Shown: positions 18,171 through 27,800, counted from the stretch's first letter. The stretch: DNA of 64,000 nt from Planctomycetales bacterium (GCA_030612725.1 JAUWNJ010000007.1:62001-126000); one strand, 5' to 3'. Translations and numbers: made by a program. The notes: generated by a model not told the origin, from the sequence alone.

Positions 18171-19802
18171 ATGTCAGCCAAGCAGATGCTTTATGATACC
18201 GACGCACGGGCGGCGATGCTGGAAGGCGCATCGGCGCTGGCATCGGCGGTGAAAGTTACTCTCGGACCGACCGGAAGAAACGTACTTCTACAGAAATCCT
18301 TCGGCGGGCCTAAAGTTACAAAAGACGGCGTTACCGTCAGCAAGGAAGTAGAACTGTCCAACCCGTTCGCAAACATGGCCGCCAAAATGGTCAACCAGGT
18401 GGCGTCCAAGACATCCGACGATGCCGGAGACGGAACGACCACTGCCGTCGTACTCGCTGAAGCGATTATGCGCACAGGTCTGAAGAATGTGGCCGCCGGC
18501 GCGAATCCATTAGCGGTTAAGCGTGGTATCGACGCGGCAGTCGAGGCCGCAGTCAAGGACATCGCCGCACAGTCGAAGCCCGTCAAGGGCAACGACGACC
18601 TGCGAAAAGTCGCTACAGTTTCAGCCAACTGGGACGAGCAGATCGGCGGACTCATCGCCGACGCAATCGAGAAGGTAGGCCCCGACGGCGTTGTTACCGT
18701 CGAGGAAGGAAAGAGCACCGAGACGGAACTGGAATTCGTCGAGGGTATGCAGTTCGACAAGGGATTCATCTCGGCCTACTTTATGACCAACCCGAATACG
18801 CTGGAATGTATCATGGAAGACGCTGTCATCCTCATCCACGAGAAGAAGATTTCCAGTATCCGCGACATGCTCCCGCTACTGGAGAAAATCGCCCAGACCG
18901 GTAAATCCCTTATGATTATCGCCGAGGACATCGAGGGCGAAGCGCTGGCGGCCCTGGTAGTCAACCGCCTTCGCGGGATACTGAAGGTCTGTGCCGTCAA
19001 GGCCCCTGCCTTCGGCGACCGGCGTAAAGCCATTCTCGACGACATCGCCACGCTCACCGGCGGGCAGGTCGTCAGCGAAGATTTGGGTATCAAACTGGAA
19101 AACGTCGAACTGTCGATGCTCGGCTCGGCCAAGCGACTCGTCGTGGACAAGGACACCACCACGATTATCGAGGGCGCAGGGGCGAAGAAGGATATTGCCG
19201 GCCGCATCGACACGATCCGAAGCCAGATGGAAAATACCACCAGCGACTACGACCGCGAAAAATTGGCAGAGCGCCTGGCGAAGTTGACCGGCGGAGTGGC
19301 TGTCGTCAGGGCAGGCGCTGCGACCGAGACGGAGATGAAGGAACGCAAGGACCTCATCGACGATGCGATGCACGCCACGCGGGCAGCCAGCCAGGAAGGC
19401 GTCGTCCCGGGCGGCGGGGTTACGCTGCTGCACGCTATCGCCGCAGTGGATAAGGTCAGGGCGAAGGTCTCCGGCGACGAGAAAATCGGCGTCGATATCG
19501 TGGCTGAAGCGCTGCGAGCACCGGCTATGCAGATCGCATCAAACGCCGGAGCGGACGGCCCAGTCGTCGTCGCCGAAATTCTCGAACGCGGAAAGACCAT
19601 CGGATACAACGCCGCTACCGGCGAGTACGTCGATATGGTCAAGTCCGGTATCATAGACCCCGCCAAGGTCGCCCGAACCGCGCTTCAGAACGCCGCATCA
19701 ATGGCGTCGCTTATGCTGACGACAAATGTCATGGTTACGGACTACGACGAAAAGAAAGTCGAAGACGGCGAAGAAGAAAAGATCGCCGGTGCCGTTATAT
19801 GA
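18171..19802 (+). CDS. groEL: Chaperonin GroEL (copy 2, without GGM tail)
   Basis: 543 residues, with AAAGGGAGCAAGA before the ATG. All GroEL blocks are present: [99 protein letters not shown]. The C-terminus is acidic ([17 protein letters not shown]) and lacks the Gly-Gly-Met repeats of copy 1. This suggests a specialised second chaperonin, since tail-less or altered-tail GroELs in other bacteria often serve particular substrates. That functional split is inference. A terminator-like hairpin follows at 19844. Confidence 0.96.
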   Translation: MSAKQMLYDTDARAAMLEGASALASAVKVTLGPTGRNVLLQKSFGGPKVTKDGVTVSKEVELSNPFANMAAKMVNQVASKTSDDAGDGTTTAVVLAEAIMRTGLKNVAAGANPLAVKRGIDAAVEAAVKDIAAQSKPVKGNDDLRKVATVSANWDEQIGGLIADAIEKVGPDGVVTVEEGKSTETELEFVEGMQFDKGFISAYFMTNPNTLECIMEDAVILIHEKKISSIRDMLPLLEKIAQTGKSLMIIAEDIEGEALAALVVNRLRGILKVCAVKAPAFGDRRKAILDDIATLTGGQVVSEDLGIKLENVELSMLGSAKRLVVDKDTTTIIEGAGAKKDIAGRIDTIRSQMENTTSDYDREKLAERLAKLTGGVAVVRAGAATETEMKERKDLIDDAMHATRAASQEGVVPGGGVTLLHAIAAVDKVRAKVSGDEKIGVDIVAEALRAPAMQIASNAGADGPVVVAEILERGKTIGYNAATGEYVDMVKSGIIDPAKVARTALQNAASMASLMLTTNVMVTDYDEKKVEDGEEEKIAGAVI

Positions 19803-19836
19803 TTTTGGATTTGAGATTTTGGATTTGAGATTGAAA
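19803..19836. repeat. Heptamer array after groEL2
   Basis: TTTTGGA, TTTGAGA, TTTTGGA, TTTGAGA, TTG. Its approximate reverse complement (CAAAAAT units) lies at 19895-19929, placing the terminator hairpin between the two arms. Confidence 0.85.
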
Positions 19837-19843
19837 AACAAAC

Positions 19844-19876
19844 AGGGGCGTCCGCAGGCAAAAGGGCGCCCCTTTC
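19844..19876 (+). terminator. Probable terminator after groEL2
   Basis: Arms AGGGGCGTCC (19844-19853) and GGGCGCCCCT (19864-19873), 9 of 10 pairing, followed by TTTC. Only a short T-run, so efficiency is uncertain. Confidence 0.55.
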
Positions 19877-19894
19877 AATTCCATAATTTGAAAT

Positions 19895-19929
19895 CAAAAA
19901 TCAAAAATCAAAAATCTGAAATCAAAAAT
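19895..19929. repeat. Heptamer array overlapping the dnaJ start codon
   Basis: CAAAAAT, CAAAAAT, CAAAAAT, CTGAAAT, CAAAAAT. The last two bases are the AT of the dnaJ ATG (19928-19930). No purine-rich ribosome binding site fits upstream. Confidence 0.85.
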
Positions 19930-21037
19930 GCAAAAGCGTGATTATTATGAGGTGCTGGGCGTTCCCCGCGAAGCCGGGGTAGCGGACATCAAGCGCGCAT
20001 ATCGCCGAAGCGCACTGAAGTATCATCCCGACAACTACAAAGGCGACGACAAATCCGAAGGCGAAGCGAAGTTCAAGGAATTGGCTGAAGCCTACGAGGT
20101 TCTCTCGGACCCCCAGAAGCGTCAACTCTACGACCAATATGGACACCAGGGCCTGCGCGGCGCGGGCGTGCACGATTTTTCCGGGATGGGCTTCGGCGAC
20201 ATTTTCAGCATGTTCGGTGACATCTTCGGAGGCGGTTTCGGCGGCGCACGCGGCGGGCCCAGACGCGGCTACGACTTGGAAACCGAAGTCGAACTGACGC
20301 TCGAAGAGGTCGCCACCGGAGCCGACAGGACGCTGGAATTCGAGCGGATGGACTTCTGCGAAACTTGCTCCGGAAGCGGCGCAAAACCCGGCACTACACC
20401 CGAAAAATGCAAAACCTGCGGCGGACACGGACAGGTCGAAACCTCCGGCGGCGGGTTCTTCCGAATGGTCAGAACATGCCCGACCTGCCGGGGCGCGGGA
20501 ACCATCGTTACCGACCCGTGCAGCGATTGTCGAGGCTCCGGCAGGACGAAGAAAAAGCGGGTACTGTCCGTTCATATCCCGCTGGGCATCCACGACGGAC
20601 AGGTCGTCCGCATGCGCAACGAAGGCGAACCCGGTGAAAAAGGCTCTGTCAGGGGCGACTTGAGGTGCTACGTCAGCGTCAAACCGCATCCCTTCCTCAC
20701 GCGACACGGAAACGACCTGCTCTGCCAGGTTCCGATTACATTTACGCAGGCGGCGCTCGGGGCAACCGTCGAAGCGCCTACATTGGCCGGCAGGGAGGAA
20801 GTTGTCGTTCCGCCCGGTACGCAGCACGGCGAAGCAATCACGCTCAAACGCCGAGGTCTGCCCGACCCGCGATCAGGAAGAAAAGGAAACCAAGTCGTGC
20901 AATTCCTCATCGAAGTACCCAGGAAACTCACAAAAAAACAAACGCAATTGCTACGGGAACTGGCCGACATAGAGGACATCAACGTCCTGCCGGTGAAAAA
21001 AGGATTCTTCGAGAAACTAAAAGAGTATTTCGGATAA
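19928..21037 (+). CDS. dnaJ: Chaperone DnaJ (type I)
   Basis: 369 residues with all DnaJ domains. The J domain (about 4-70) carries YHPDNYKG with the HPD that triggers DnaK ATPase. A Gly/Phe-rich linker follows ([25 protein letters not shown]). The zinc region has four CxxCxGxG motifs ([32 protein letters not shown]). Two beta-barrel substrate domains follow. The start codon is formed by a heptamer array and has no Shine-Dalgarno sequence. grpE follows, but dnaK is not in the window. Confidence 0.96.
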   Translation: MQKRDYYEVLGVPREAGVADIKRAYRRSALKYHPDNYKGDDKSEGEAKFKELAEAYEVLSDPQKRQLYDQYGHQGLRGAGVHDFSGMGFGDIFSMFGDIFGGGFGGARGGPRRGYDLETEVELTLEEVATGADRTLEFERMDFCETCSGSGAKPGTTPEKCKTCGGHGQVETSGGGFFRMVRTCPTCRGAGTIVTDPCSDCRGSGRTKKKRVLSVHIPLGIHDGQVVRMRNEGEPGEKGSVRGDLRCYVSVKPHPFLTRHGNDLLCQVPITFTQAALGATVEAPTLAGREEVVVPPGTQHGEAITLKRRGLPDPRSGRKGNQVVQFLIEVPRKLTKKQTQLLRELADIEDINVLPVKKGFFEKLKEYFG

Positions 21038-21049
21038 TTAGAAGAAAGG

Positions 21050-21070
21050 GCGTAGGGCATAGGGCGTAGG
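21050..21070. repeat. Heptamer repeat between dnaJ and grpE
   Basis: GCGTAGG, GCATAGG, GCGTAGG. The same three-unit array occurs at 43310-43330, 22 kb away. Confidence 0.9.
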
Positions 21071-21111
21071 AAAAAAAGAAGTGGATAGAAGCCAGAGGTA
21101 ATTCAAACGAT

Positions 21112-21624
21112 ATGACGAAGAAAAAGCACAAACAGGATCAGGAGCAGGCGGAACCGGTCCAGGTCGATGAAGGCAATGAACGTGACGACCTTCTGGGGCG
21201 ACTTCAGAGGCTTTCTGCCGATTATCTGAATTACCAGAAGCGGGCAGGGCGGGAAATCGCCAATGCACGCGAGTTCGCCAACGCCGAAATCGCAAAAGAC
21301 TTCCTGGCCGTTCTGGACGACATGGAGCGGGCGCTGGACCATGCAGCCGAGGACGACCCGCTATCCGAAGGGATGCAACTCGTCCACGACAAGGCGCTGG
21401 AAATCCTTGGACGCCACGGCCTGAAACCCATTACGGCCCAGGGCGAACCATTCAACCCCCAGCGGCATGAAGCCATGATGACCGAACCGTCGCCAAGGTA
21501 CGATACACCGACCGTTCTGAAGGAACTTCAGCGAGGTTACGAGTTCAGGGGACGTGTGCTTAGACCAACGAGGGTGATAATTTCCTCACAGGCAGCCGAT
21601 GATAATTTAGATGAGGACGAGTAG
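21112..21624 (+). CDS. grpE: Nucleotide exchange factor GrpE
   Basis: 170 residues. It releases ADP from DnaK. A charged N-terminal coiled-coil (DDLLGRLQRLSADYLNYQKRAGREIANAREFANAEIAKDFLAVLDDMERAL) is the dimer helix. The C-terminal beta domain has GLKPITAQGEPFNPQRHEAMM and the end ELQRGYEFRGRVLRPTRVIIS, both diagnostic. It is adjacent to dnaJ and is followed two bases after its stop by the FmdB-like gene, suggesting co-transcription. Confidence 0.96.
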   Translation: MTKKKHKQDQEQAEPVQVDEGNERDDLLGRLQRLSADYLNYQKRAGREIANAREFANAEIAKDFLAVLDDMERALDHAAEDDPLSEGMQLVHDKALEILGRHGLKPITAQGEPFNPQRHEAMMTEPSPRYDTPTVLKELQRGYEFRGRVLRPTRVIISSQAADDNLDEDE

Positions 21625-21626
21625 CC

Positions 21627-21932
21627 ATGCCGACGTATGAATATCAATGTGATGCTTGCGGGGCTGAGTTCGAGTTATTCCAGTCGATTACCGCCAAGCC
21701 GATAAGGAAATGCCCCGAATGCGGAAAACTCCGCGTACGCCGGCTTATTGGCGCAGGCGCCGGTATCATCTTCAAGGGCAGCGGGTTCTACCAGACCGAT
21801 TATCGAAGCGATTCCTACCGCAAGGACGCCAAAAAGGAAAAATCCACCCCAACCCCCTCAAAGGATTCCGCCAAGGATTCCCCCAAAGACAAACCCGCCT
21901 CGCCAAAGGCGAACGATAAGAAAAATTCCTAG
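21627..21932 (+). CDS. FmdB-type zinc ribbon protein
   Basis: 101 residues. The N-terminal half is the small regulatory-protein zinc ribbon: MPTYEYQCDACGAEFELFQ, then RKCPECGKLRVRRLIGAG, giving two CxxC pairs for zinc, and the usual GIIFKGSGFYQTDYRS. The second half is a disordered Lys/Ser/Pro-rich tail (STPTPSKDSAKDSPKDKPASP). The biochemical role of this family is not settled. It is tightly linked to grpE. Confidence 0.88.
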   Translation: MPTYEYQCDACGAEFELFQSITAKPIRKCPECGKLRVRRLIGAGAGIIFKGSGFYQTDYRSDSYRKDAKKEKSTPTPSKDSAKDSPKDKPASPKANDKKNS

Positions 21933-22040
21933 CGCGGAATGTGCCTCCTCTTCGGCGATTTCCGTCTCAAACCATGATTATAAAAGACAGTCGCCGGACG
22001 AGGGGTTCTAATGTCGTTACAGACAACAGGAGAGTTCGTT

Positions 22041-23285
22041 ATGGCAGAGCAAAAAAGGTATGCGGGTGATTCCAAGTTGCACACGCCTCGGCTGGCGGGT
22101 GCTGCTTGTATGAAACTTGTGGCGTTCGTGGTAATTATGGGCGGGCTGATAGCCTGCCAGGCTCACCTCGGGGCCGAAGGATTAAAGGAAGGCTTGATGA
22201 CGACGAGTACCAAATCCGGACAAAAAGGGTATGGGCAGACTTGGGTTCAGATCGGCGGGAAAATCTACGGCGCCAAGCCGGACGCTCGCGGGCCGATCGG
22301 CGGGGGTCCGGGATACAAGAAGATCGTAACGAAGGGAGACTACCGGCCCCGGACGCTGGACGGACTCCTGGCCGCCCTCAAGAAAGCAAAGAAGGGCCAG
22401 GTGGTCTATCTTGGCGGAAAAGTCGAGATTGATCTCACCGTGCGCACCTACACCGAGAAGACCGTCATTGAGATTCCCGAGGGTGTTACGCTGGCCGGCA
22501 ATCGTGGACAGGACGGATCGCCCGGTGCGATTATCTTCAGCGACGCGTTCCAGACCAGCCCGATGATCAGGACGACAGGCCCCAACGTGCGTATCACCGG
22601 GTTGCGGCTGCGCGGACCGGAATCAAAGCGGCGACTTGAACATCACCGACGCTCGTTCAGCGATAAAACACGCTGGCACAAATACTACTATAAGTTCCCG
22701 ACCTCCAGCGGGATCTCTACGGAGCACCCGGCTCTGGAGATTGACAACTGCGAGTTGTCCGCCTGGAGCCACGCCGCCATCAACCTCAAGTCCGGCGACA
22801 AGCACCACATCCACCACAACTACATTCACCACAACCAGTACAACGGCCTGGGGTACGGGGTGTGCCACAACACGGCATTTTCGCTCATTGATTACAACCT
22901 CTTCAACTACAACCGGCACTCCATCGCGGGAACCGGCCGGTCCGGCAGCGGATACGAGGCCGCCAACAACGTGGAACTGGGTGTCTCGCTGAGCCACTGC
23001 TTCGACATGCACGGCGGGCGGGCCCGTGGGGACGGAACGAGCATCGCCGGGGACTGGATGAAGTTTCACCACAACACATTCCGGGCCGAAAACACAGCCA
23101 TCGTGATCCGCGGACTGCCCCGCCGGAAGGCCGAGGTCTATAACAACTGGTTCTGTCATGGCTCGAATAGGGAGGCCGTCAGGCACCTAGGCAAGACAAC
23201 CATCTACGACAACGCATATTCGCTGAAGAACCCCCGGGTCAAAGGCCCCAGACCGGTTGGGAAGAAGAGAAAAAGCAAACCATAA
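22041..23285 (+). CDS. Secreted right-handed beta-helix protein (pectate lyase-like)
   Basis: 414 residues from the ATG at 22041 (ACAGGAGAGTTCGTT upstream; an ATG at 22011 is in frame). A hydrophobic segment at about residues 24-41 ends LIACQ, a possible lipobox, but it starts unusually deep in the protein. The C-terminal ~300 residues show beta-helix coils: VIEIPEGVTLAGNRG, NVRITGLRLRGP, ALEIDNCELSAWSHAAINL, HHIHHNYIHHNQYNGLGYG, MKFHHNTFRAENTAIVIRG, AEVYNNWFCHGSN. This pattern resembles polysaccharide lyases of the pectate lyase type. Catalytic residues cannot be assigned by eye. The C-terminus is very basic. Confidence 0.7.
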   Translation: MAEQKRYAGDSKLHTPRLAGAACMKLVAFVVIMGGLIACQAHLGAEGLKEGLMTTSTKSGQKGYGQTWVQIGGKIYGAKPDARGPIGGGPGYKKIVTKGDYRPRTLDGLLAALKKAKKGQVVYLGGKVEIDLTVRTYTEKTVIEIPEGVTLAGNRGQDGSPGAIIFSDAFQTSPMIRTTGPNVRITGLRLRGPESKRRLEHHRRSFSDKTRWHKYYYKFPTSSGISTEHPALEIDNCELSAWSHAAINLKSGDKHHIHHNYIHHNQYNGLGYGVCHNTAFSLIDYNLFNYNRHSIAGTGRSGSGYEAANNVELGVSLSHCFDMHGGRARGDGTSIAGDWMKFHHNTFRAENTAIVIRGLPRRKAEVYNNWFCHGSNREAVRHLGKTTIYDNAYSLKNPRVKGPRPVGKKRKSKP

Positions 23286-23351
23286 GTGTCCCGCTAAAGG
23301 AATTTTGGGCGGTTGGCCTTAAGCACTCTAATCATTTCTGCTTGGTGGGTA

Positions 23352-23390
23352 TTGGCATTGCGAGCAGAATACCGATATAATGGATATCGG
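23352..23390 (+). promoter_or_regulatory. Promoter with overlapping operator-like palindrome
   Basis: TTGGCA (23352-23357), an 18-bp spacer and TATAAT (23376-23381). A perfect 7-bp inverted repeat, CCGATAT (23372-23378) and ATATCGG (23384-23390), overlaps the -10 box, as expected for repressor binding. It lies 27 bp upstream of the small gene at 23417. Confidence 0.6.
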
Positions 23391-23416
23391 TACCGGGCAA
23401 TACATGAGAGGTAGAA

Positions 23417-23710
23417 GTGAGAATTCCCGAAACTGAAAAGAAGGCGATGCTGCTGGGCATCGGCCTGGATAACGACGACGGGCATATCCGCGCGACACGC
23501 GGCGAGAACTTTCGTATCGTCGGCGGGAGCGCCGATACACACGAGGCGATGCAGGAAAAGTGCATCAAGTTCAATGAGAAACTCAAAGGCAAAGGCAAAC
23601 ACCTGGAACAACTCCAGGGTCAGGAGTTTCTCGATATCGCCGCTGAATGTGAGATGAACGTGGTTGTACCCAAAACCCCACGCTCGTCAGAACACGAGAA
23701 TAACAATTGA
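23417..23710 (+). CDS. Small conserved-looking protein of unknown function
   Basis: 97 residues from a GTG start preceded by GAGAGGTAGAA. The sequence begins MRIPETEKKAMLLGIGLDNDDGHIRATRGENFRIVGGSADTH, then a helical, Lys-rich middle (MQEKCIKFNEKLKGKGKHLEQL) and a short end. There is no signal or membrane segment. I do not recognise a named domain, but the compact charged sequence, good coding character and its own promoter make it a real gene. An operator-like palindrome over the -10 suggests regulated expression. Confidence 0.65.
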   Translation: MRIPETEKKAMLLGIGLDNDDGHIRATRGENFRIVGGSADTHEAMQEKCIKFNEKLKGKGKHLEQLQGQEFLDIAAECEMNVVVPKTPRSSEHENNN

Positions 23711-23748
23711 ATCACCATTGCACGAAAGAACGGGGACAGGAAACAAGT

Positions 23749-24969
23749 TTATCCGCCGGCTACTACTCTTGAGATAGAGAAGATTGGCAGCAGCAGCGCC
23801 AGGGCTACTCCTCCGACGATTCCACCCATCACGACGATCATCACCGGTTCGATGAAACTGGTGGTGGTCTTGATGGAGGTTTCGAGGTCTTTTTCGCAGA
23901 AGGCGGCGAGTCGCTTCAGTACCGGTGCGAGTTTTCCCGTTTTTTCCCCGGCGGCTATCATTTGAGTAACGCTGCGGGGGATAAGGTGGTATTTGGACAT
24001 TTCTTCGGCCAGTCCTGCCCCTTCGGTTATTCTTTCGCCCAACCCGGTCCAGATTCGTGCGTAGAAGACATTTCCGGAAACCTCCGACGTTATTGTCATC
24101 GCATCGAGCACGCTGACGCCCGAAGAGATCATTGTGGAAAACGTTCGCAGAGACCTTGCCAGAGCGCTTTGCCGGAACATGCTTCCCAGAACCGGAATGT
24201 TGATACGAATTTTATCGAGTGTAACTTTACCGTCGGGGCTTCGAAAATACACATAACAGGCTGCTATCACAGCCGATACGCCGAGAAAGATGTACGCCCA
24301 ATGTTCGACAAACCCGCCCGACAGTGCCAGCAGGAATCTGGTCGGCGTGGGAAGCACGGCGGATTTACCGGCGTAGATATTTTCGAACTTCGGAAGGATA
24401 AATACCAGCATGGCGATGACTACCACAATGCAGAAGCCAAGCATCGCCAACGGGTATGCAGCCGCTCCCTTGACCTGCCTGCGTATTTCCCGTTGTCGAT
24501 GGAGGTACTGGGCGACTTCCTGGAGCATTTTCCCCATTGTCCCCGACGCTTCTGAGGCCTTTATCATTGCCACGAAGAGTTTTCCGAAGATTTTCGGGTA
24601 TCTGTTCAGTGCGGATGAAAAATCCACCCCGCCTTTGACTTGGTCGGCAAGGTCGGTTACCACAACGCGAAAGCCGTCCGAATCGACCTGCTCGGCGATG
24701 CAGTCCAGCGCGTCCGGTAGCGGGACGCCGGTATCGACCATAACGGCCAACTGGTTGGCGAAGAAGATAACCTCGTCATGGTTGGCGTGTGCCTTTCTTG
24801 TCCGGCTCGTTCCGGCCAACACGGTCGATTTGTCATGTTCACACAGGTCGATGATGACGTTACCTTCACTCCGCAGCAGGCGTGAGGCTTCAGACAGATC
24901 GGCGGCGTTTAACGTCCCGCTACCGGTCATGCCTCTGCTGTCCCTGATTTGATATGTGAACTGTGCCAT
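23749..24969 (-). CDS. Type II secretion / type IV pilus inner-membrane protein GspF/PilC
   Basis: 406 residues, the family length. It is the polytopic platform protein that couples the ATPase to pseudopilus assembly. Two repeated GspF domains: first about 70-190 (FANQLAVMVDTGVPLPDALDCIAEQ...GTMGKMLQEVAQYL), second about 275-395 (RSLRTFSTMISSGVSVLDAMTI...GEKTGKLAPVLKRLAAFCEKDLE). Membrane helices are near 170-195, 220-240 and 375-400. Last gene of the minus-strand secretion locus, 15 bp after the PilT-like ATPase gene. Confidence 0.95.
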   Translation of the reverse strand: MAQFTYQIRDSRGMTGSGTLNAADLSEASRLLRSEGNVIIDLCEHDKSTVLAGTSRTRKAHANHDEVIFFANQLAVMVDTGVPLPDALDCIAEQVDSDGFRVVVTDLADQVKGGVDFSSALNRYPKIFGKLFVAMIKASEASGTMGKMLQEVAQYLHRQREIRRQVKGAAAYPLAMLGFCIVVVIAMLVFILPKFENIYAGKSAVLPTPTRFLLALSGGFVEHWAYIFLGVSAVIAACYVYFRSPDGKVTLDKIRINIPVLGSMFRQSALARSLRTFSTMISSGVSVLDAMTITSEVSGNVFYARIWTGLGERITEGAGLAEEMSKYHLIPRSVTQMIAAGEKTGKLAPVLKRLAAFCEKDLETSIKTTTSFIEPVMIVVMGGIVGGVALALLLPIFSISRVVAGG

Positions 24970-24983
24970 TTTTATGCTCCGTA

Positions 24984-26045
24984 TTATGCCGCCAGGAGTC
25001 GTTTCATTTTTTCGGGGTCTTGCGCGTTCGCCAGGGCGTCATTGACGGTAATCCGGTTGTCGGCGACGAGTCGCGAAATCGCCATGTCCATCGTCTGCAT
25101 CCCCAGCGATTGACCGGTCTCGATCATCCCGGCAAGTAAGTGTGTTTCGTTGTCGCGTATCACCCGGCGAATTGCCGGTGTGGGTATCATTATCTCAACG
25201 GCGGGGACCAGGCCGTCGTTTAGTTGGTCGTGAAAAAGCGTCTGGCAGACGACTCCCTGAAGCACAACCGACAGTTGGACGCGAATCTGCCCCTGTTGAG
25301 AAGCGGGGAAAACGTCAATGATACGGTCGATCGTCTGCACCGCCGATGTTGTGTGCAGCGTCGCCAGCACCAGGTGCCCCGTTTCTGCGGCAGTCAGTGC
25401 CGCTGAAATTGTCTCCAGGTCGCGCATTTCCCCGATTAACAACACGTCGGGCTTCTGACGAACGACGTGGCGAAGCGCCGAGGCGAAAGAGCAACTGTCC
25501 ACACCGATCTCACGCTGCTCGATAAGGCTCCTCTTGTGCCGGAAAGTGTACTCGATGGGGTCTTCCAGCGTGATTATGTGATAACCGTAGTTGTGGTTTA
25601 TGTGTTCGATTATGGAGGCCAGTGTTGTGCTTTTTCCCGTTCCGGACCCGCCCGTTACCAGCACCAGCCCGCGTGGTAGTCTGGCGAACTCGATGATGCG
25701 TGGCGGGAGATATAACTGCTCAAAATCCGGGACCTCGTGCGGGATAAACCGCATGGCTGCACTGAGCGTACCCCGCTGGCGGTGAATGTTGATGCGAAAA
25801 CGTCCTATACCACGCTTGCCTACGGCAAAATCCACGTCGCCGGTGGTCCGAAGCGTCTGGGCCTGTTCATCCGTCAGCAGCGGCATGAAGATATTTTCTA
25901 TCTGTTCAGGTTCCATCGACTCGAATTCGGTGATTTCCATTTCCCCGATTATCCAGATTGCCGGTGGGACGCCCGGAGTGAACAGGATGTCACTCGCGCC
26001 GCGTTCTGCTGCCAGTTCGAACATGTCGTCTATTGTTTTGAGCAT
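24984..26045 (-). CDS. PilT/PilU-type pilus ATPase
   Basis: 353 residues from the ATG at 26045; an upstream open frame reads into gspE and is not coding. Hexameric cytoplasmic motor normally used for pilus retraction. Walker A is VTGGSGTGKSTTLASI, the Asp box EDPIEYTFRHKRSLIEQREIG, Walker B LLIGEMRDLETISAALTAAETGHLVLATLHT. The AIRR-like segment TPAIRRVIRDNETHLL near the C-terminus is typical of retraction ATPases. Together with the GspE-like ATPase it gives the locus both an extension and a retraction motor, which favours a dynamic pilus over a plain type II secretion system. Confidence 0.93.
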   Translation of the reverse strand: MLKTIDDMFELAAERGASDILFTPGVPPAIWIIGEMEITEFESMEPEQIENIFMPLLTDEQAQTLRTTGDVDFAVGKRGIGRFRINIHRQRGTLSAAMRFIPHEVPDFEQLYLPPRIIEFARLPRGLVLVTGGSGTGKSTTLASIIEHINHNYGYHIITLEDPIEYTFRHKRSLIEQREIGVDSCSFASALRHVVRQKPDVLLIGEMRDLETISAALTAAETGHLVLATLHTTSAVQTIDRIIDVFPASQQGQIRVQLSVVLQGVVCQTLFHDQLNDGLVPAVEIMIPTPAIRRVIRDNETHLLAGMIETGQSLGMQTMDMAISRLVADNRITVNDALANAQDPEKMKRLLAA

Positions 26046-26071
26046 GTCGTTGATAATCCTTTCGGGTTTGC

Positions 26072-27787
26072 TTATGCGGCGGCGGTAACGCGGAAAACCT
26101 CCTCGACGGTGGTGATACCGGCCTTGACTTTTTCCATACCGTCGGCTCGCAGGCTTATCATGCCGGATTCCGCCGCCAATCGGTGAAGTTCGTTTATGCT
26201 GGGTGCGACGGTAATACCGTCGCGCATGGCGTCGTCGGGTGTGAGTAATTCGTAGATTCCGATTCGCCCGGAGTACCCGCTGTTTCGGCATTTGTTGCAT
26301 CCGGCGCCGTGGAAAAATGTTTCGACCTTTCCTGCAAAGTGCTCGACCGCGCGACGGATATTAATCGGCGGTTCGTAGGGTTCCTTGCAGTTTGTGCATA
26401 TCTTGCGGACCAGTCGCTGTGCCATGACACCGACCAATGAAGCCGATACAAGGTACGGTTCGACGCCGATATTAAGTAGTCGGGAAATTGTACTGACCGC
26501 GTCGTTGGTGTGAAGGGTAGCAAGGACCAGATGTCCGGTAAGGGCGGCCTGGACCGCGATTTGCGATGTTTCCGAATCGCGAATCTCACCGACCATAACA
26601 ATGTCCGGGTCCTGCCTGAGCAATGAACGCAACGCGCTGGCAAAAGTGAAACCGATCTTTTCATTAACCTGGAACTGATTGACCCGTGGCAAATTGAACT
26701 CGATGGGGTCCTCGATAGTGCAGATATTCAATTCTTCGTTGTTTAGTTCCTTCAGCACACTGTAAAGCGTTGTGGATTTCCCGCTTCCGGTCGGACCTGT
26801 TACCAGGACGATACCATTGGGGACTGAAATAACCTTACGCCACTGCTTGAGGGTTTCGTATGCAAAGCCGAGTTTCTCAAGATTCACCATTATATTGTGA
26901 TTGTCGATGATGCGGATAACCACCTTCTCGCCGGCTTTTCCGTTCAGTGTAGAGACACGCAGGTCGATCGGGCGTCCTTCCATCATCACGTGGATTCCGC
27001 CGTCCTGTGGGAGGCGGCGCTCGGAAATGTCCAGGCCGGCCATTATCTTGATACGACTGACAAGGGCGGGAAGGAGTTTGTGAGGCAGGTGCATTTTTTC
27101 ATACAATCGCCCATCAATGCGGAAGCGGATGCGCAGGGCCTTGTCGTCAGGTTCAATGTGAATGTCAGACGCCTTTTCACGGACGGCATTGTAAATAAGA
27201 TAGTTAACTATCCGAATTATGGGTGAGTCTCCGGCGGCTGCTTCCAGGTCTGTTATCTCCTCGACTTGTTCTTCCACAAGCGCGAGTTCCCTGTCGCTGA
27301 CATCGTCCACGATGTCGTCGATAACGAAGACGTTGGCTGCCGGAAGATGCGTCTGGAGTGTGGCGCGGATGTTTTTGGCGGTGGCGCAGACGATCTGCAC
27401 CCTATATTTCGTGATGCGGGCAATTTCTTCTACCAGGAATACATTGGCCGGTTCGGTTACCGCTATCGTCAGCACGTCGCGGATCTTGAACAGAGGCAGG
27501 ACGCAATGTTTTTCGACGAAATCCCTGCTCAGGAATTCTATGATTTTCGGGTCGGCGACCCTTCCGGAGACATGGGCGAAGGGAACGCCGTAACCCAGCG
27601 CAAGCGCCTTCAGAATCTGCTCTTCCGAACAGAATTTCTGTTCCCGCAGTATCTCCCCCAGCAGGAGATCCTCGCTACTGGACTTTTGGATACTGAGTGC
27701 TTCGGACAACTGCTCTTCCGTAATATCGCCGCTTTTGATGAGCAATTGACCTAATTGCAGTTTCTGATCGCTTCCAATCGTAATCAT
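26072..27787 (-). CDS. GspE/PilB-type assembly ATPase with MshEN N-terminus
   Basis: 571 residues. It powers pseudopilin polymerisation. The N-terminal ~100 residues resemble an MshEN domain, the cyclic-di-GMP-binding module of some assembly ATPases: LGQLLIKSGDITEEQLSEAL, then nine residues, then GEILREQKFCSEEQILKAL. The leading Arg of each consensus motif is replaced (Gln, Leu), so ligand binding is uncertain. Walker A is GPTGSGKSTTLYSVL and Walker B VMVGEIRDSETSQIAVQAALTGHLVLATLHTND. A zinc site is formed by CTNC and CNKC near 460-510. It lies after the STAS gene and before the PilT-like gene. Confidence 0.95.
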   Translation of the reverse strand: MITIGSDQKLQLGQLLIKSGDITEEQLSEALSIQKSSSEDLLLGEILREQKFCSEEQILKALALGYGVPFAHVSGRVADPKIIEFLSRDFVEKHCVLPLFKIRDVLTIAVTEPANVFLVEEIARITKYRVQIVCATAKNIRATLQTHLPAANVFVIDDIVDDVSDRELALVEEQVEEITDLEAAAGDSPIIRIVNYLIYNAVREKASDIHIEPDDKALRIRFRIDGRLYEKMHLPHKLLPALVSRIKIMAGLDISERRLPQDGGIHVMMEGRPIDLRVSTLNGKAGEKVVIRIIDNHNIMVNLEKLGFAYETLKQWRKVISVPNGIVLVTGPTGSGKSTTLYSVLKELNNEELNICTIEDPIEFNLPRVNQFQVNEKIGFTFASALRSLLRQDPDIVMVGEIRDSETSQIAVQAALTGHLVLATLHTNDAVSTISRLLNIGVEPYLVSASLVGVMAQRLVRKICTNCKEPYEPPINIRRAVEHFAGKVETFFHGAGCNKCRNSGYSGRIGIYELLTPDDAMRDGITVAPSINELHRLAAESGMISLRADGMEKVKAGITTVEEVFRVTAAA

Positions 27788-27800
27788 CGTTATTCCTAAA

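Noticed and set aside
26046-26300. N-terminal extension of the PilT-like protein
   Set aside because: The extension overlaps gspE in another phase and is not protein-like; ATG at 26045 gives the family length.
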